Assembly (NCBI GenBank): GCA_963839925.1
Contig: CAWIWV010000001.1
Location: forward strand, 744,001-808,000
DNA: 64,000 nucleotides
DNA from: Bog-756 sp963839925
Lineage (GTDB): Bacteria; Actinomycetota; Acidimicrobiia; Acidimicrobiales; RAAP-2
Reading direction: 5' to 3'
Of this stretch, positions 25,724 to 34,449 are shown piece by piece. The notes beneath the pieces are model-generated. The model was not told the origin of the DNA, searched no databases, and was given only the letters and a program-made list of their open reading frames with translations. The translations under genes were made by a program, and so were the position numbers. Every line of letters begins with the position of its first letter. Within the stretch, counting starts at the first letter, position 1.

Positions 25724-28334
25724 TCAGTGGACGGTGCCCGGAAGTTCGAGCGCGTTGGCGAGCGTCGCGGCGAGCGCCGCTCCCTCGCGGCGACCGAAGG
25801 CCACGTTCACCGCGAGCCGTTCGAGGATCTGGTCGACGGTCCGACCCCCAGCCGGGAGCGGGTGGGCGGTGACGAAGTCGGTCACCTCTTGGGCCAACGA
25901 GGGCGGGTTGCAGAGGCCCCGGACCCCGTCCAGCATCCGCGGCAGGATGTTCGACGGGAACTTCGAGACCAGCGAGTCCCACTCCTGGGTGACCCGATGC
26001 CAGGTGTCCGGTCCGGTCGAGCGATTTGCCAGCAGTAACTGGAGGACGAACGGTGCGTTCTGCGTCCGGACCTCGGTCATCGCCAGGTCGAAGGTGCGTC
26101 GGGCCAGGTCGATCCGGTCGAACGACGCCAGTGCGTAGAGATAGCGATTCTCCTCCTGCGGGTTGGCGGGTGCCCGGTAGCGGGCGAGGATCGCGTCGAA
26201 CTCCGGCTCGCCCCCTCGGGAGGCGACGATGTCGAGGATGGCCGACTCGGTGTCGGGGTGGAGGCTGCCGGCGGCAGCTCCTGCGAAGCGCCGTTCCGCC
26301 TCGGCCTGGACGGCCGGGTCGGATCCGATCGTGCCGAGTGTCCTCAGGATGGACGACCGCAGGGTGGGGGTTCGCTCGCCGTCGCCGTCGCGGGGGTCCC
26401 AACCGAGCGCCTCGACCATCGGGCCGAGGATGATCTGTACCGACTCCTGGAGGACGGGGCGGTCGAGGTCTCCGACCACCCGGTCGAACAGCCCGAGCGC
26501 ACCGAGCACCACCGACCAGACGCTCGGGTCCGGTTCGCGGGCGTCGACGAGGGAGCGGGCCAGGGCCACGAAGTCGGAGAGAGGTGTGGTGCCCGACAGC
26601 GAGGTCGCCCAGGTGTCGGAGACGAGGTTGTACCGCTCGAGGGGCGCGAGGTCGCCGAGCCGGCCGGCGAGCCGGGTGACCATCGCGGTGGGGTAGGAGA
26701 CACGGAAGTACCCCGAGCCCCCGGCGTTCACCACCTTGGCCGAGGCCTTGCCGCGCGTCACGCTCGCAGATCCGGTGTCGGTCAGGAGGATCGGCGGGGA
26801 GTCGGGGTCCGGATCGCCGAGCGATCGGGTGAGCACCGGTACGAGCCACGCCGAGCCGATGCTCCCCCCGGGTGCTTCGCGGTAAGAGAAGGGCGCCTGG
26901 GTGAGCGCACCGTCCTCGCCCACCCGCACCAGCGGGTAGCCGCCTTGGTTGATCCAGGTGTCCATGATCGTACGCACCGCGCTGGCCACTCGATCGTTCG
27001 AGCGCGTCCCACAGGTCAGCCGTCTCGGTGTTGGCATGGGCGTGGGTCGTCAGGTAGTCGTTGATGCCCTCGCGGAAGACGTCGGGACCGAGGAACTGTT
27101 CGAGCATCCGGAGCACGCTGCCGCCCTTTTGATAGGTGAGGACGTCGAACATCCCCTGGGCCTCCTCCGGCCGGCCCACCGGAAACTCAACCGGACGGGT
27201 GGCGTGGAGCCCGTCCACCGCCATCGCCGCTTCGCGCTCGACGCCGAAGCTGACCCAGCGCTGCCAATCGGGACGGAACGCGTCCACCGCGAGCACCTCC
27301 ATGAAGGTGGCGAACGCCTCGTTCAGCCAGATCCCGTTCCACCACTTCATCGTGACCAGGTCGCCGAACCACATGTGGGCGATCTCGTGGCAGACCACGT
27401 CGGCCACCCGCTCGAGCTCCACACGGGCCGCCTGGGCCGGGTCGACCAACAGGACCGACTCGCGGAAGGTGACACAGCCCAGGTTCTCCATCGCCCCGAA
27501 TGCGAAGTCGGGGATCGCCACCAGGTCCAGCTTGTCCGCCGGATAGGGGATCCCGAAGTAGTCGGTGAAGAAGCGCAGCGCGTGGGCCCCTACCTCCAGG
27601 GCGAAGGGGGTGAGTCCGGACTGGCCGGGTCGGTGGACGATGCGGAGGGGGACGCCGTTGACCTCGACCGGTTCGGTCGCCTCGAGCCGGCCGACCACGA
27701 AGGCGACCAGGTAGGTGGACATCACCATGGTCGGGGCGAAGCGGACTCGCCGCTTGCCCCCCGTTTCCGGGGTCTCCTCGACGACCGACCCGTTGGAGAA
27801 GGCGGCGAGGTCCTCGTCGACCACCAGGGTGACCTCGAATGTTGCCTTGAGCTCGGGCTCGTCCCAGCAGGGGAAGGCACGACGGGCGTCGGTCGACTCC
27901 ATCTGCGTGGTGGCGATGACGTGCTCGGCGCCGGACTCGTCGGTGTAGGTGGACCGGTAGAAGCCGTGAAGCTTGTCGTTGAGGATCCCATCGAAGGAGA
28001 GGTGCAGGATCGCCGACCCGGGTACGAGCGGCTCGGCGAAGACCAGGGTCGCCCGCTCTTCGTCGGGGTCGAGATCGATGCTGGTGGGGGAAAGCGCGTA
28101 ACCGCTGTCGGGGTTCTGGTCGTTCAGCTCGGCGAAGGTGATCGCCAACTCCGCCGCATTGAGGGTGATCGATCTGGTCGGCTCGACGATCGTGAGGTCG
28201 ATCTCGACGTCGCCGCTGAAGGTGGCGGCGGCCAGATCCGGGGTGAGCACGAGGCGGTAGGCGGAGGGCCGCACCTCCGGAGGAAGGCGGTACGAGGCGG
28301 TGTTGTCGTCTGCGCGGTCATCGGGCGTGCTCAT
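25724..28334 (-). CDS. pepN: Aminopeptidase N (M1 family), apparent one-base frameshift
   Basis: Zinc aminopeptidase of about 870 residues when repaired. The N-terminal part shows G-A-M-E-N (280-284), the zinc site H-E-I-A-H (316-320) and the third ligand in N-E-A-F (Glu339). Near 26976-26986, at residue about 451, the frame slips: upstream frame ends E-R-S-S-G-Q, and the other frame continues V-R-T-I-M-D-T-W-I-N-Q-G-G, a conserved M1 string. Removing one base in the GC run joins them. The C-terminal helical domain then runs to 25724. The start is ATG 28334, 7 bases after a TAGCCT box. It removes N-terminal residues from peptides in the cytoplasm. Confidence 0.88.
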
Positions 28335-28341
28335 GCTCGGC

Positions 28342-28351
28342 AGGCTACCGT
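28342..28351. promoter_or_regulatory. Bidirectional promoter: overlapping divergent -10 boxes
   Basis: The ten bases AGGCTACCGT contain TACCGT on the plus strand (28346-28351, 6 bases before GTG 28358) and TAGCCT on the minus strand (28342-28347, 7 bases before ATG 28334). The two boxes share the central TA, so pepN and the PfkB kinase gene would be read from one opened bubble, both leaderless. Confidence 0.6.
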
Positions 28352-28357
28352 CAGGCG

Positions 28358-29434
28358 GTGCACAGCGAGCGCCGATCCGACCATATTTCCGACGACGTTC
28401 ACCATGACGGCGGAGGCGGTGGCAACGGTGGGGCTCCGCGGTTCGACGTGGTCGCCATCGGCAACGCGCTGGTCGATGTTCTGGCGACGGCGAGTGACGC
28501 CGATCTGCTGGCACTCGATCTGGTCAAGGGGACCATGGCGCTCGTCGATCAGGACCGCTCGGAGTCCATCTACGCGGCGATGGGACCGACCACCGAGGCC
28601 TCCGGTGGATCGGCGGCGAACACCGTGGCCGGTCTCGCGGCGCTCGGAGGCCGTGCCGCCTTTCTCGGTCGGGTCGCCGACGACCCGCTCGGTCAGGCGT
28701 TCACCCATGACATCCGCTCGGTCGGGGTGGAGTTCGACCCGGTCCCGAGCCCGTCGATCCCGGGCAAGGCGATGACCGGTCACTGCCTGGTACTGGTGAC
28801 CGACGACGCCGAACGAACCATGGCGACCCACCTCGGGGTGGCCTCCGATTTCGGCTCGGTCGACCTCCACGATGGCCATCTCTCCCAGGCGGAGGTGGTC
28901 TACCTCGAGGGCTATCTGTGGGAACAACCTCCTGCCAAGGCTGCCATGCGGGAAGCGATCGACGCGGCGCACGCAAACGACGCGTCGGTCGCCCTGTCCA
29001 TGTCGGACCCGTTCTGCGTCGAGCACCACCGGGATGAGTTCGTGGCACTGGTCGAATCGGATCTCGAGATGGTCTTCGCCAATGAGGAGGAGATCATCTC
29101 GCTCTACGGGGTGCCCACGTTCGAGGCAGCCGTCGACAAGGTGGGAGAGACCGGCGTGCTGGCGATCCTGACCCGTGGCGCTGCGGGCTGTGTGGTGGTC
29201 ACCGCATCGGGGCCGGTCGTTGTGCCACCGGTGCCGGTCGATCGGGTGGTCGACACCACCGGTGCGGGCGATCTGTTCGCCGCCGGCTTCCTCTACGGGA
29301 TCACCCACGGTCTGTCCCCCGAGAGGTCAGCGCGCCTCGGTGGGGTCTGCGCGGCGGAAGTGATCTCCCACGTCGGCGCCAGGCCCCAGGCGGACCTTCG
29401 AACCCTGGCGACCGGAGCGGGCCTCCTCGGCTGA
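28358..29434 (+). CDS. PfkB-family carbohydrate/adenosine kinase
   Basis: 358 residues. An N-terminal extension of about 28 residues rich in His, Asp and Gly precedes the domain start F-D-V-V-A-I-G-N-A-L-V-D. The ribokinase signature G-G-S-A-A-N-T comes early, and D-T-T-G-A-G-D-L-F-A-A-G-F with the catalytic Asp comes late. The whole pattern resembles proteins annotated as bacterial adenosine kinase, but sugar kinases are not excluded. It starts with GTG 28358 from the bidirectional promoter shared with pepN. Confidence 0.82.
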   Translation: MHSERRSDHISDDVHHDGGGGGNGGAPRFDVVAIGNALVDVLATASDADLLALDLVKGTMALVDQDRSESIYAAMGPTTEASGGSAANTVAGLAALGGRAAFLGRVADDPLGQAFTHDIRSVGVEFDPVPSPSIPGKAMTGHCLVLVTDDAERTMATHLGVASDFGSVDLHDGHLSQAEVVYLEGYLWEQPPAKAAMREAIDAAHANDASVALSMSDPFCVEHHRDEFVALVESDLEMVFANEEEIISLYGVPTFEAAVDKVGETGVLAILTRGAAGCVVVTASGPVVVPPVPVDRVVDTTGAGDLFAAGFLYGITHGLSPERSARLGGVCAAEVISHVGARPQADLRTLATGAGLLG

Positions 29435-29452
29435 GGGATCGCCCGCAGGCGC

Positions 29453-29458
29453 TACCGT
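29453..29458 (+). promoter_or_regulatory. -10 box of leaderless GDPD promoter
   Basis: TACCGT followed by 6 bases and ATG 29465; the same box and spacing as at the PfkB kinase gene. Confidence 0.5.
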
Positions 29459-29464
29459 TCTTGC

Positions 29465-30346
29465 ATGGCCGTCTTCCCCGAGGCGCGCGAACAGACACCG
29501 TGGATGAGTCGGCGGGTCATCAACTACGCGCATCAGGGCGGAGCCTGGGAAGGCCCGTCCTCGACACTCCATGCAATCGCCCAGGCCCTCGACGTCGGCG
29601 CCACCGCGATCGAGCTCGACGTGCACGCCACCTCTGACGGGCGACTGGTGGTGTGCCACGACCCGACCGTGGACCGCACCACCAACGGCACCGGCCTGAT
29701 CGCGGAGTTGTCCTGGGAGGAGGTGCGAGCACTCGACAACGCGTACTGGTGGGTGCCGGGCGCGGACGTGACACCCGGGCTCGATGCGGATCAGTATCCG
29801 TATCGGGGCTTGGCGCCCTCCGACCGGCGCTTCCGGATCGCCTTGCTCGAAGAGGTGCTCGACGAGTTCCCCGGCGTGATCCTCAATCTCGACATCAAGC
29901 AGACCGCCCCGGCGGTCGTGCCCTACGAAGAGCAGCTGGCGAGCACCCTCCGACGTTACGGCCGCACCGACGACGTGATCGTCGCCTCGTTCCTCGATGC
30001 CGCGACTGCCTCGTTCGCAGAGTTCGCTCCGGAGATCCCGACGTCGGCGGGCACTGCCGCCGTCGCCGAGTTCTGCCGGTCAGTGATCGCGGGCGAGGTC
30101 CCGGCACCGATGAGCCACGTGGCACTTCAGGTTCCGGTCAGCTTCGGCGAGGTGCCGCTCGTCGATGAGCGGTTCGTGGCCGTGGCTCACGAGCAGGGAC
30201 TGGCCGTGCACGTCTGGACGATCGAGGAGGAGTCCGAGATGGAACGCCTCTGCGCGCTCGAGGTGGACGGCATCATCACCGACCGGCCGTCGGCGCTGAC
30301 CGGGGCGCTCGACCGACTCCACCGTTCCTGGCGCCCACAAGGGTGA
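29465..30346 (+). CDS. Glycerophosphodiester phosphodiesterase
   Basis: 293 residues forming a GDPD TIM barrel. The catalytic A-H-Q-G-G (usually H-R-G), E-L-D-V-H and L-V-V-C-H-D strings hold the two His and the metal-binding Glu and Asp. No signal peptide is seen, so it acts in the cytoplasm, hydrolysing glycerophosphodiesters to glycerol-3-phosphate and an alcohol. Gln replaces the usual Arg in the H-R-G-G motif. ATG 29465 follows TACCGT by 6 bases. Confidence 0.87.
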   Translation: MAVFPEAREQTPWMSRRVINYAHQGGAWEGPSSTLHAIAQALDVGATAIELDVHATSDGRLVVCHDPTVDRTTNGTGLIAELSWEEVRALDNAYWWVPGADVTPGLDADQYPYRGLAPSDRRFRIALLEEVLDEFPGVILNLDIKQTAPAVVPYEEQLASTLRRYGRTDDVIVASFLDAATASFAEFAPEIPTSAGTAAVAEFCRSVIAGEVPAPMSHVALQVPVSFGEVPLVDERFVAVAHEQGLAVHVWTIEEESEMERLCALEVDGIITDRPSALTGALDRLHRSWRPQG

Positions 30347-30400
30347 GCTGGATGGCGGACGAAGAAGGCGCGAACGGAAGGGAATCGCCGCTCGGGCGGT

Positions 30401-30484
30401 TCAGCCTCGGCCGCAGTTCGGCTTCTTGCCGTGGTTGGCCTTCTTTTTGGCGCGAAGCTTGCGCTTGTTCGTTCGCTTGGACAC
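30401..30484 (-). CDS. Ribosomal protein bL37 (27 residues)
   Basis: A 27-residue very basic peptide, starting SKRTNKRKLRAKKK after the GTG-coded Met and then ANHGKKPN. The A-N-H-G-K-x-P-N ending is the hallmark of bL37, a small 50S subunit protein seen in mycobacterial ribosome structures and restricted to actinobacteria and relatives. The minus-strand -10 box TAGCAT at 30491-30496 is 6 bases before the GTG at 30484, so the message is leaderless. The peptide ends C-G-R-G, a few residues longer than usual. Confidence 0.85.
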   Translation of the reverse strand: MSKRTNKRKLRAKKKANHGKKPNCGRG

Positions 30485-30490
30485 GCCAAA

Positions 30491-30496
30491 ATGCTA
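30491..30496 (-). promoter_or_regulatory. -10 box of leaderless bL37 promoter
   Basis: TAGCAT on the minus strand, 6 bases before GTG 30484. Confidence 0.55.
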
Positions 30497-30523
30497 CTCG
30501 CGTCACGAGGTGAGCGGAGAACG

Positions 30524-30853
30524 ATGACCTGGTTGCTGCGAGACGGCGACGTGCTCGCTGCCGCCGAAGTGGCCGACCAGTTCGGGAATCGGGCCAAGGG
30601 CCTGCTCGGAAAGTCCGGCTACCAAGGGGCGATGGTGTTCCCGCGAACCCGGTCGGTCCACACCTTCGGGATGCGCTTTCCGATCGACGTCGCGTTCTGC
30701 GACGAGCGGATGGTGGTGGTGGATGTGGCGACCCTTCCGCCCTGGCGGATGAGCATGCCTCGGCGGCGCTGCCAAACGATCGTGGAGGCGGAGGCGGGAG
30801 CGTTCGAGCGCTGGGGTCTGCGGGTGGGCGACAAGCTGGATCTGCGCGGGTGA
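30524..30853 (+). CDS. DUF192 family protein
   Basis: 109 residues. The strings A-K-G-L-L-G-K, H-T-F-G-M-R-F-P-I-D-V-A-F and V-L/V-D-V are typical of DUF192, a small beta-rich domain of unknown biochemical role. Most homologues are secreted, but no signal peptide is present here, so a cytoplasmic product is expected. The start is ATG 30524, with CGGAGA five bases upstream. Its stop overlaps the GTG of rsmI by 4 bases, so the two are co-translated. Confidence 0.8.
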   Translation: MTWLLRDGDVLAAAEVADQFGNRAKGLLGKSGYQGAMVFPRTRSVHTFGMRFPIDVAFCDERMVVVDVATLPPWRMSMPRRRCQTIVEAEAGAFERWGLRVGDKLDLRG

Positions 30854-31725
30854 CGGCGCCCGAGGAGGCCCGGGGCTCTCTCGTCCTGGTCGGTACACCG
30901 ATCGGCAACCTCGGTGACCTCTCGCCGCGTGCAGCCGAGGCCCTCAGGAGTGCGGACGTCGTCTACTGCGAGGACACCCGCCATTCGCGCAAGCTCTTGA
31001 CCCACGCCGGCATCACCGGATCGTCGCTCCGGTCGTTGCACGGCCACAACGAAGACGAGCGGATCGCCGAGGTGCTCGGCGAGGTCCGCTCGGGTCACAC
31101 GGTGGTGGTGGTGAGCGACGCCGGCATGCCGGGCGTCTCGGATCCCGGAGGTCGCACCGTGTCGGCCGCGGTGGCCGAGGGTCTGGACGTCACGGTGGTC
31201 CCCGGCCCTTCGGCGGTGCTTGCCGCGTTGGTGGTCAGCGGGCTCGACGGCAGTCGGTTCTGTTTCGAAGGTTTCCTTCCGCGATCCGGCCGCGCACGGA
31301 AAGTCAGGCTCGCTTCGATCGCGGACGAGAACCGCACCACCGTTCTCTTCGAGGCACCCGGGCGGGTGGCGGCCACCTGTCGGGACCTGGCCCTCGCCAC
31401 GGGAGGCGAGCGGCAGATCGCGATCGCCCGCGAGCTGACCAAGCTCCACGAGGAGATCTGGCGCGGATCGCTCGATGAGGCGGTCGCCTGGGCCGAGGAA
31501 GCGCCGTTGCGGGGTGAGGTGGTCCTGGTCGTCTCCGGCGCCGACGAGGCAAGCCCCTCGGTCGACGACGAGGTCCTCACCGCTGCACTGACCGAGCGGT
31601 TGGAGCAGGGTGAGCGTGTCCGCGGAGCGATCGACGACGTCGCGGCAGCTTTCGGGGTTCCCCGCAGGCGTGTCTACGCCCTGGCGCTCGCAGCGCGGTC
31701 CGACCAGAGTCCAGAACCGGAATGA
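30850..31725 (+). CDS. rsmI: 16S rRNA (cytidine-1402-2'-O)-methyltransferase RsmI
   Basis: 291 residues of the tetrapyrrole-methylase-like fold. L-V-G-T-P-I-G-N-L-G-D near the N-terminus, E-D-T-R-H-S-R-K-L-L and S-D-A-G-M-P-G-V-S-D-P-G are family signatures. It 2'-O-methylates C1402 in the ribosomal P site. The start GTG overlaps the DUF192 stop by 4 bases (GTGA). One of several rRNA and ribosome genes in this part of the window. Confidence 0.93.
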   Translation: MTAPEEARGSLVLVGTPIGNLGDLSPRAAEALRSADVVYCEDTRHSRKLLTHAGITGSSLRSLHGHNEDERIAEVLGEVRSGHTVVVVSDAGMPGVSDPGGRTVSAAVAEGLDVTVVPGPSAVLAALVVSGLDGSRFCFEGFLPRSGRARKVRLASIADENRTTVLFEAPGRVAATCRDLALATGGERQIAIARELTKLHEEIWRGSLDEAVAWAEEAPLRGEVVLVVSGADEASPSVDDEVLTAALTERLEQGERVRGAIDDVAAAFGVPRRRVYALALAARSDQSPEPE

Positions 31726-31819
31726 GGGGCGGGTGCCAAGGGTTGAACTGAGGTGAGAATGAAGACGGCGCGGGGAGACCGACGCGGCCGGGTCGGAGCG
31801 GCCGACGGAAGGAGCCAGG

Positions 31820-32362
31820 ATGTTCGGACGGAGCGAGATGGACAAGACACAGGCGCCGGGGATCGAGCCCGACGATGTCCCCGAAGGACTGGATCGAGCC
31901 GCGTTCGCAGCAGGGTGCTTCTGGGGCGTCGAGGAATTCTTCCGTGCGATCCCTGGGGTGACGGACGCCATCTCCGGCTACGAGGGCGGCCAGGTCGACC
32001 ATCCGACCTACGAGCAGGTCTGTTCGGGGAGGACGGGTCACGCCGAGGCGGTGTTGGTCACCTTCGACCCCGCCCAGGTTTCGTTCGACAAGCTGCTCGA
32101 GGAGTTCTGGCGCCACCACGATCCGACGACCTTGAACCGGCAGGGCCCCGACCGCGGGACCCAGTACCGGTCCGCGGTGTTCGTCCGCAACGAGGCACAG
32201 GAGAAGGCGGCGCGGGCGTCACTCGACGAGTACCAGGCTCGGTTCAAGCGCCCGATCGTCACCGAGGTGACGCCCGCGACGACCTTCTGGCCGGCCGAGG
32301 AATACCACCAGCGATACACCGAGCGCACCGGCTTCGGTGGGTGTCACGTCGCCAACTGGTGA
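31820..32362 (+). CDS. msrA: Peptide methionine-(S)-S-oxide reductase MsrA
   Basis: 180 residues. The active-site motif G-C-F-W-G-V-E-E carries the catalytic Cys; G-Y-E-G-G, G-H-A-E-A-V and D-P-T-T-L-N-R-Q-G-P-D-R-G-T-Q-Y-R-S are all conserved. A further Cys in F-G-G-C-H-V may act as the resolving residue. It repairs oxidised methionine using thioredoxin. AAGGAG stands 7 bases before ATG 31820, a proper ribosome-binding site, unlike the leaderless genes. Confidence 0.93.
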   Translation: MFGRSEMDKTQAPGIEPDDVPEGLDRAAFAAGCFWGVEEFFRAIPGVTDAISGYEGGQVDHPTYEQVCSGRTGHAEAVLVTFDPAQVSFDKLLEEFWRHHDPTTLNRQGPDRGTQYRSAVFVRNEAQEKAARASLDEYQARFKRPIVTEVTPATTFWPAEEYHQRYTERTGFGGCHVANW

Positions 32363-32386
32363 CGACCGACACCTGCTGCCGAGCCG

Positions 32387-32860
32387 TCAACGCAACTCGG
32401 TGAGGGCGCGGAGGGCGTAGGGAACGAGCGCCAGGTCTGCGAGCTCGTCAACTCGGTGCCAGCGGGCGGCGTCAGAGGATCCGTCGAGTTCGTCTCGCAG
32501 CTCGCCTGCATAGGAGTCGATGCCGTAGACGATCCTCACGGTGTGCAGGAGGGTTCCGTCAGGCAGGGTCTGTACGTCGGAGAGCACCCCTCTCAGCTCC
32601 CCGATCTCGACTTTCAGCCCGGTCTCCTCGGAGAACTCGCGCCGGAGTGCGGCAACCGGGTCTTCGCCGTGGTCGATGCCCCCGCCCGGGAGGAACCAGC
32701 GCCCTGCGACCGTCAGATACGGCGCGGCCCGCACCAGAAGTACCCGGCCATCTCCGTCCTCGCAGATCCCGTAGACCGACACCCGCTGGCGGCGCGCGGG
32801 GGACCGACCGGTCGACTCGTGCTCGGGTGTCCCGGTCGGCTCGGGGGCGGATGGTTCCAT
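32387..32860 (-). CDS. NUDIX hydrolase
   Basis: 157 residues. The NUDIX box is complete: G-G-G-I-D-H-G-E-D-P-V-A-A-L-R-R-E-F-S-E-E-T-G-L with R-E-x2-E-E. It should cleave a nucleoside diphosphate linked to another group; the substrate is not predictable. The first 25 residues are low-complexity and the domain begins at R-V-S-V-Y-G. It is divergent from metG, with about 70 bases between the start codons, and converges on msrA. Confidence 0.87.
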   Translation of the reverse strand: MEPSAPEPTGTPEHESTGRSPARRQRVSVYGICEDGDGRVLLVRAAPYLTVAGRWFLPGGGIDHGEDPVAALRREFSEETGLKVEIGELRGVLSDVQTLPDGTLLHTVRIVYGIDSYAGELRDELDGSSDAARWHRVDELADLALVPYALRALTELR

Positions 32861-32916
32861 CGGGTGACGGCCTCACTTCAGCGCCCGAACCTGTCGGCCG
32901 GGCTCGTTCCGGTCGG

Positions 32917-32922
32917 TACGCT
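32917..32922 (+). promoter_or_regulatory. -10 box of leaderless metG promoter
   Basis: TACGCT followed by 8 bases and GTG 32931. Confidence 0.45.
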
Positions 32923-32930
32923 ACCGGGCA

Positions 32931-34439
32931 GTGTCCCGCTACTACCTCACCACCCCCATCTACTACGTGAAGGACGCGCCCCATGTCGGGCACGCCTACA
33001 CGACGGTGAACGCCGATGCACTCGCCCGTTGGCACCGTCTGATCGGAGACGACGTCTTCTTCCTGACCGGCACCGACGAACACGGCCAGAAGGTGGCGCG
33101 GGCGGCCGCCGAACAGGGGATCTCTCCGTCAGGGTGGACGGACCAGCTGGCGCCGCGGTTCGCCTCTGCGTGGGCCGACCTCGACATCTCCAACGACGAC
33201 TTCATCCGCACCACCGAGCCGCGACACCACACGGCGGTGCAGCGATTTCTGGGACGGATCTACGAGAACGGACACATCTACGAGGACGTCTACCGCGGCC
33301 TCTACTGCGTGCCCTGCGAGCAGTACTACGCCGAAGACGACCTCCTCGAGGGTGGGCTCTGCCCGATCCACCGGATGCCGGTCGAACACCTCGAGGAGGA
33401 GAACTACTTCTTCCGGCTCAGCGCGTTCGAGCAGCCTCTCATCGAGTGGTACGAAGCCAATCCGGATGCGGTGGTTCCGCAGGGAAAGCGGAACGAGGCC
33501 CTCAGTTTCATCAGAGGCGGACTCCGGGACATCTCGATCACCCGGACGTCGATCGACTGGGGCGTGCGGGTGCCGTGGGACGAGAAGCACGTCTTCTATG
33601 TCTGGTACGACGCACTGGTCAACTATCTGACTGCCGTCGGCTACGGCGAGGACGAGCAGCGCTTCGAGCAGTGGTGGCCGGTGGTGCACCATCTGATCGG
33701 CAAGGAGATCATCCGGTTCCACTGTGTGTGGTGGCCGGCGATGTGCATGGCCGCGGGCATCGATCCTCCGGCCCAGGTGCAGGTGCACGGATGGCTGCTG
33801 CTCGGTGGCGAGAAGATGTCGAACTCGAGTGTGAACCAGATCTCGCCCGGCGAGCTGACCGCCGACTTCGGGGTGGACCCGGTTCGCTACCACCTGCTGC
33901 GCGACATCCCCCTCGGATCGGACGGGGACTTCTCTGCGGAGGGGATCGTTTCTCGCTACAACGCGGATCTGGCCAACAACCTCGGCAACCTGCTCTCGAG
34001 GGTGGCAACCGTGGTCGGCTCGAAGTGCGGAGGGGTCGGGCCGGCTCCGGATCCGCAATCCCGTCTGGCCGGAGTGTCCGCAGCGGTCGTCGAGGATGCA
34101 GCGGAGGGTTGGAACAGCGGCTTGCCTCATCTGGGGCTCGAGGCGACCTGGCGGCTCATCCGGGAGACCAATGCGGAGCTGGAGACGACAGAGCCCTGGA
34201 AGGCGGAGCCGGGGCCGGAGGTGGACGCGATCCTCGGGAGTGCGCTCGAAGTACTGCGCATCGTGGCGATCCTGATGGTTCCGGCCATGCCGTCGACGGC
34301 GAGGGAGATCTGGAGGCGGATCGGGCTCGACGGTTCCCCCGACGACCAACGGCTCCCCGCCTCCGCCGCCTGGGGCGGCTACCCCGGCGGTCTGTCCGTC
34401 GAGAAGGGCGCGCCGCTGTTCCCTCGACGAAAGAGCTGA
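32931..34439 (+). CDS. metG: Methionyl-tRNA synthetase
   Basis: 502 residues, the short form without a C-terminal tRNA-binding or dimerisation domain. The HIGH motif is H-V-G-H at 18-21. A zinc knuckle C-x2-C and later C-x2-H (YCVPCEQYY, GLCPIH) sits in the connective domain. The KMSKS loop reads K-M-S-N-S at 295-299, so the second lysine is Asn, which is odd because that residue helps methionine activation. It charges tRNA-Met for translation. GTG start 8 bases after TACGCT; tatD-like gene follows 10 bases after the stop. Confidence 0.93.
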   Translation: MSRYYLTTPIYYVKDAPHVGHAYTTVNADALARWHRLIGDDVFFLTGTDEHGQKVARAAAEQGISPSGWTDQLAPRFASAWADLDISNDDFIRTTEPRHHTAVQRFLGRIYENGHIYEDVYRGLYCVPCEQYYAEDDLLEGGLCPIHRMPVEHLEEENYFFRLSAFEQPLIEWYEANPDAVVPQGKRNEALSFIRGGLRDISITRTSIDWGVRVPWDEKHVFYVWYDALVNYLTAVGYGEDEQRFEQWWPVVHHLIGKEIIRFHCVWWPAMCMAAGIDPPAQVQVHGWLLLGGEKMSNSSVNQISPGELTADFGVDPVRYHLLRDIPLGSDGDFSAEGIVSRYNADLANNLGNLLSRVATVVGSKCGGVGPAPDPQSRLAGVSAAVVEDAAEGWNSGLPHLGLEATWRLIRETNAELETTEPWKAEPGPEVDAILGSALEVLRIVAILMVPAMPSTAREIWRRIGLDGSPDDQRLPASAAWGGYPGGLSVEKGAPLFPRRKS

Positions 34440-34449
34440 GGGACTCCCG

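Noticed and set aside
25724..27037. Separate peptidase-like gene downstream of aminopeptidase N
   Set aside because: It begins inside a conserved M1 string and is the C-terminal part of pepN after a one-base shift.
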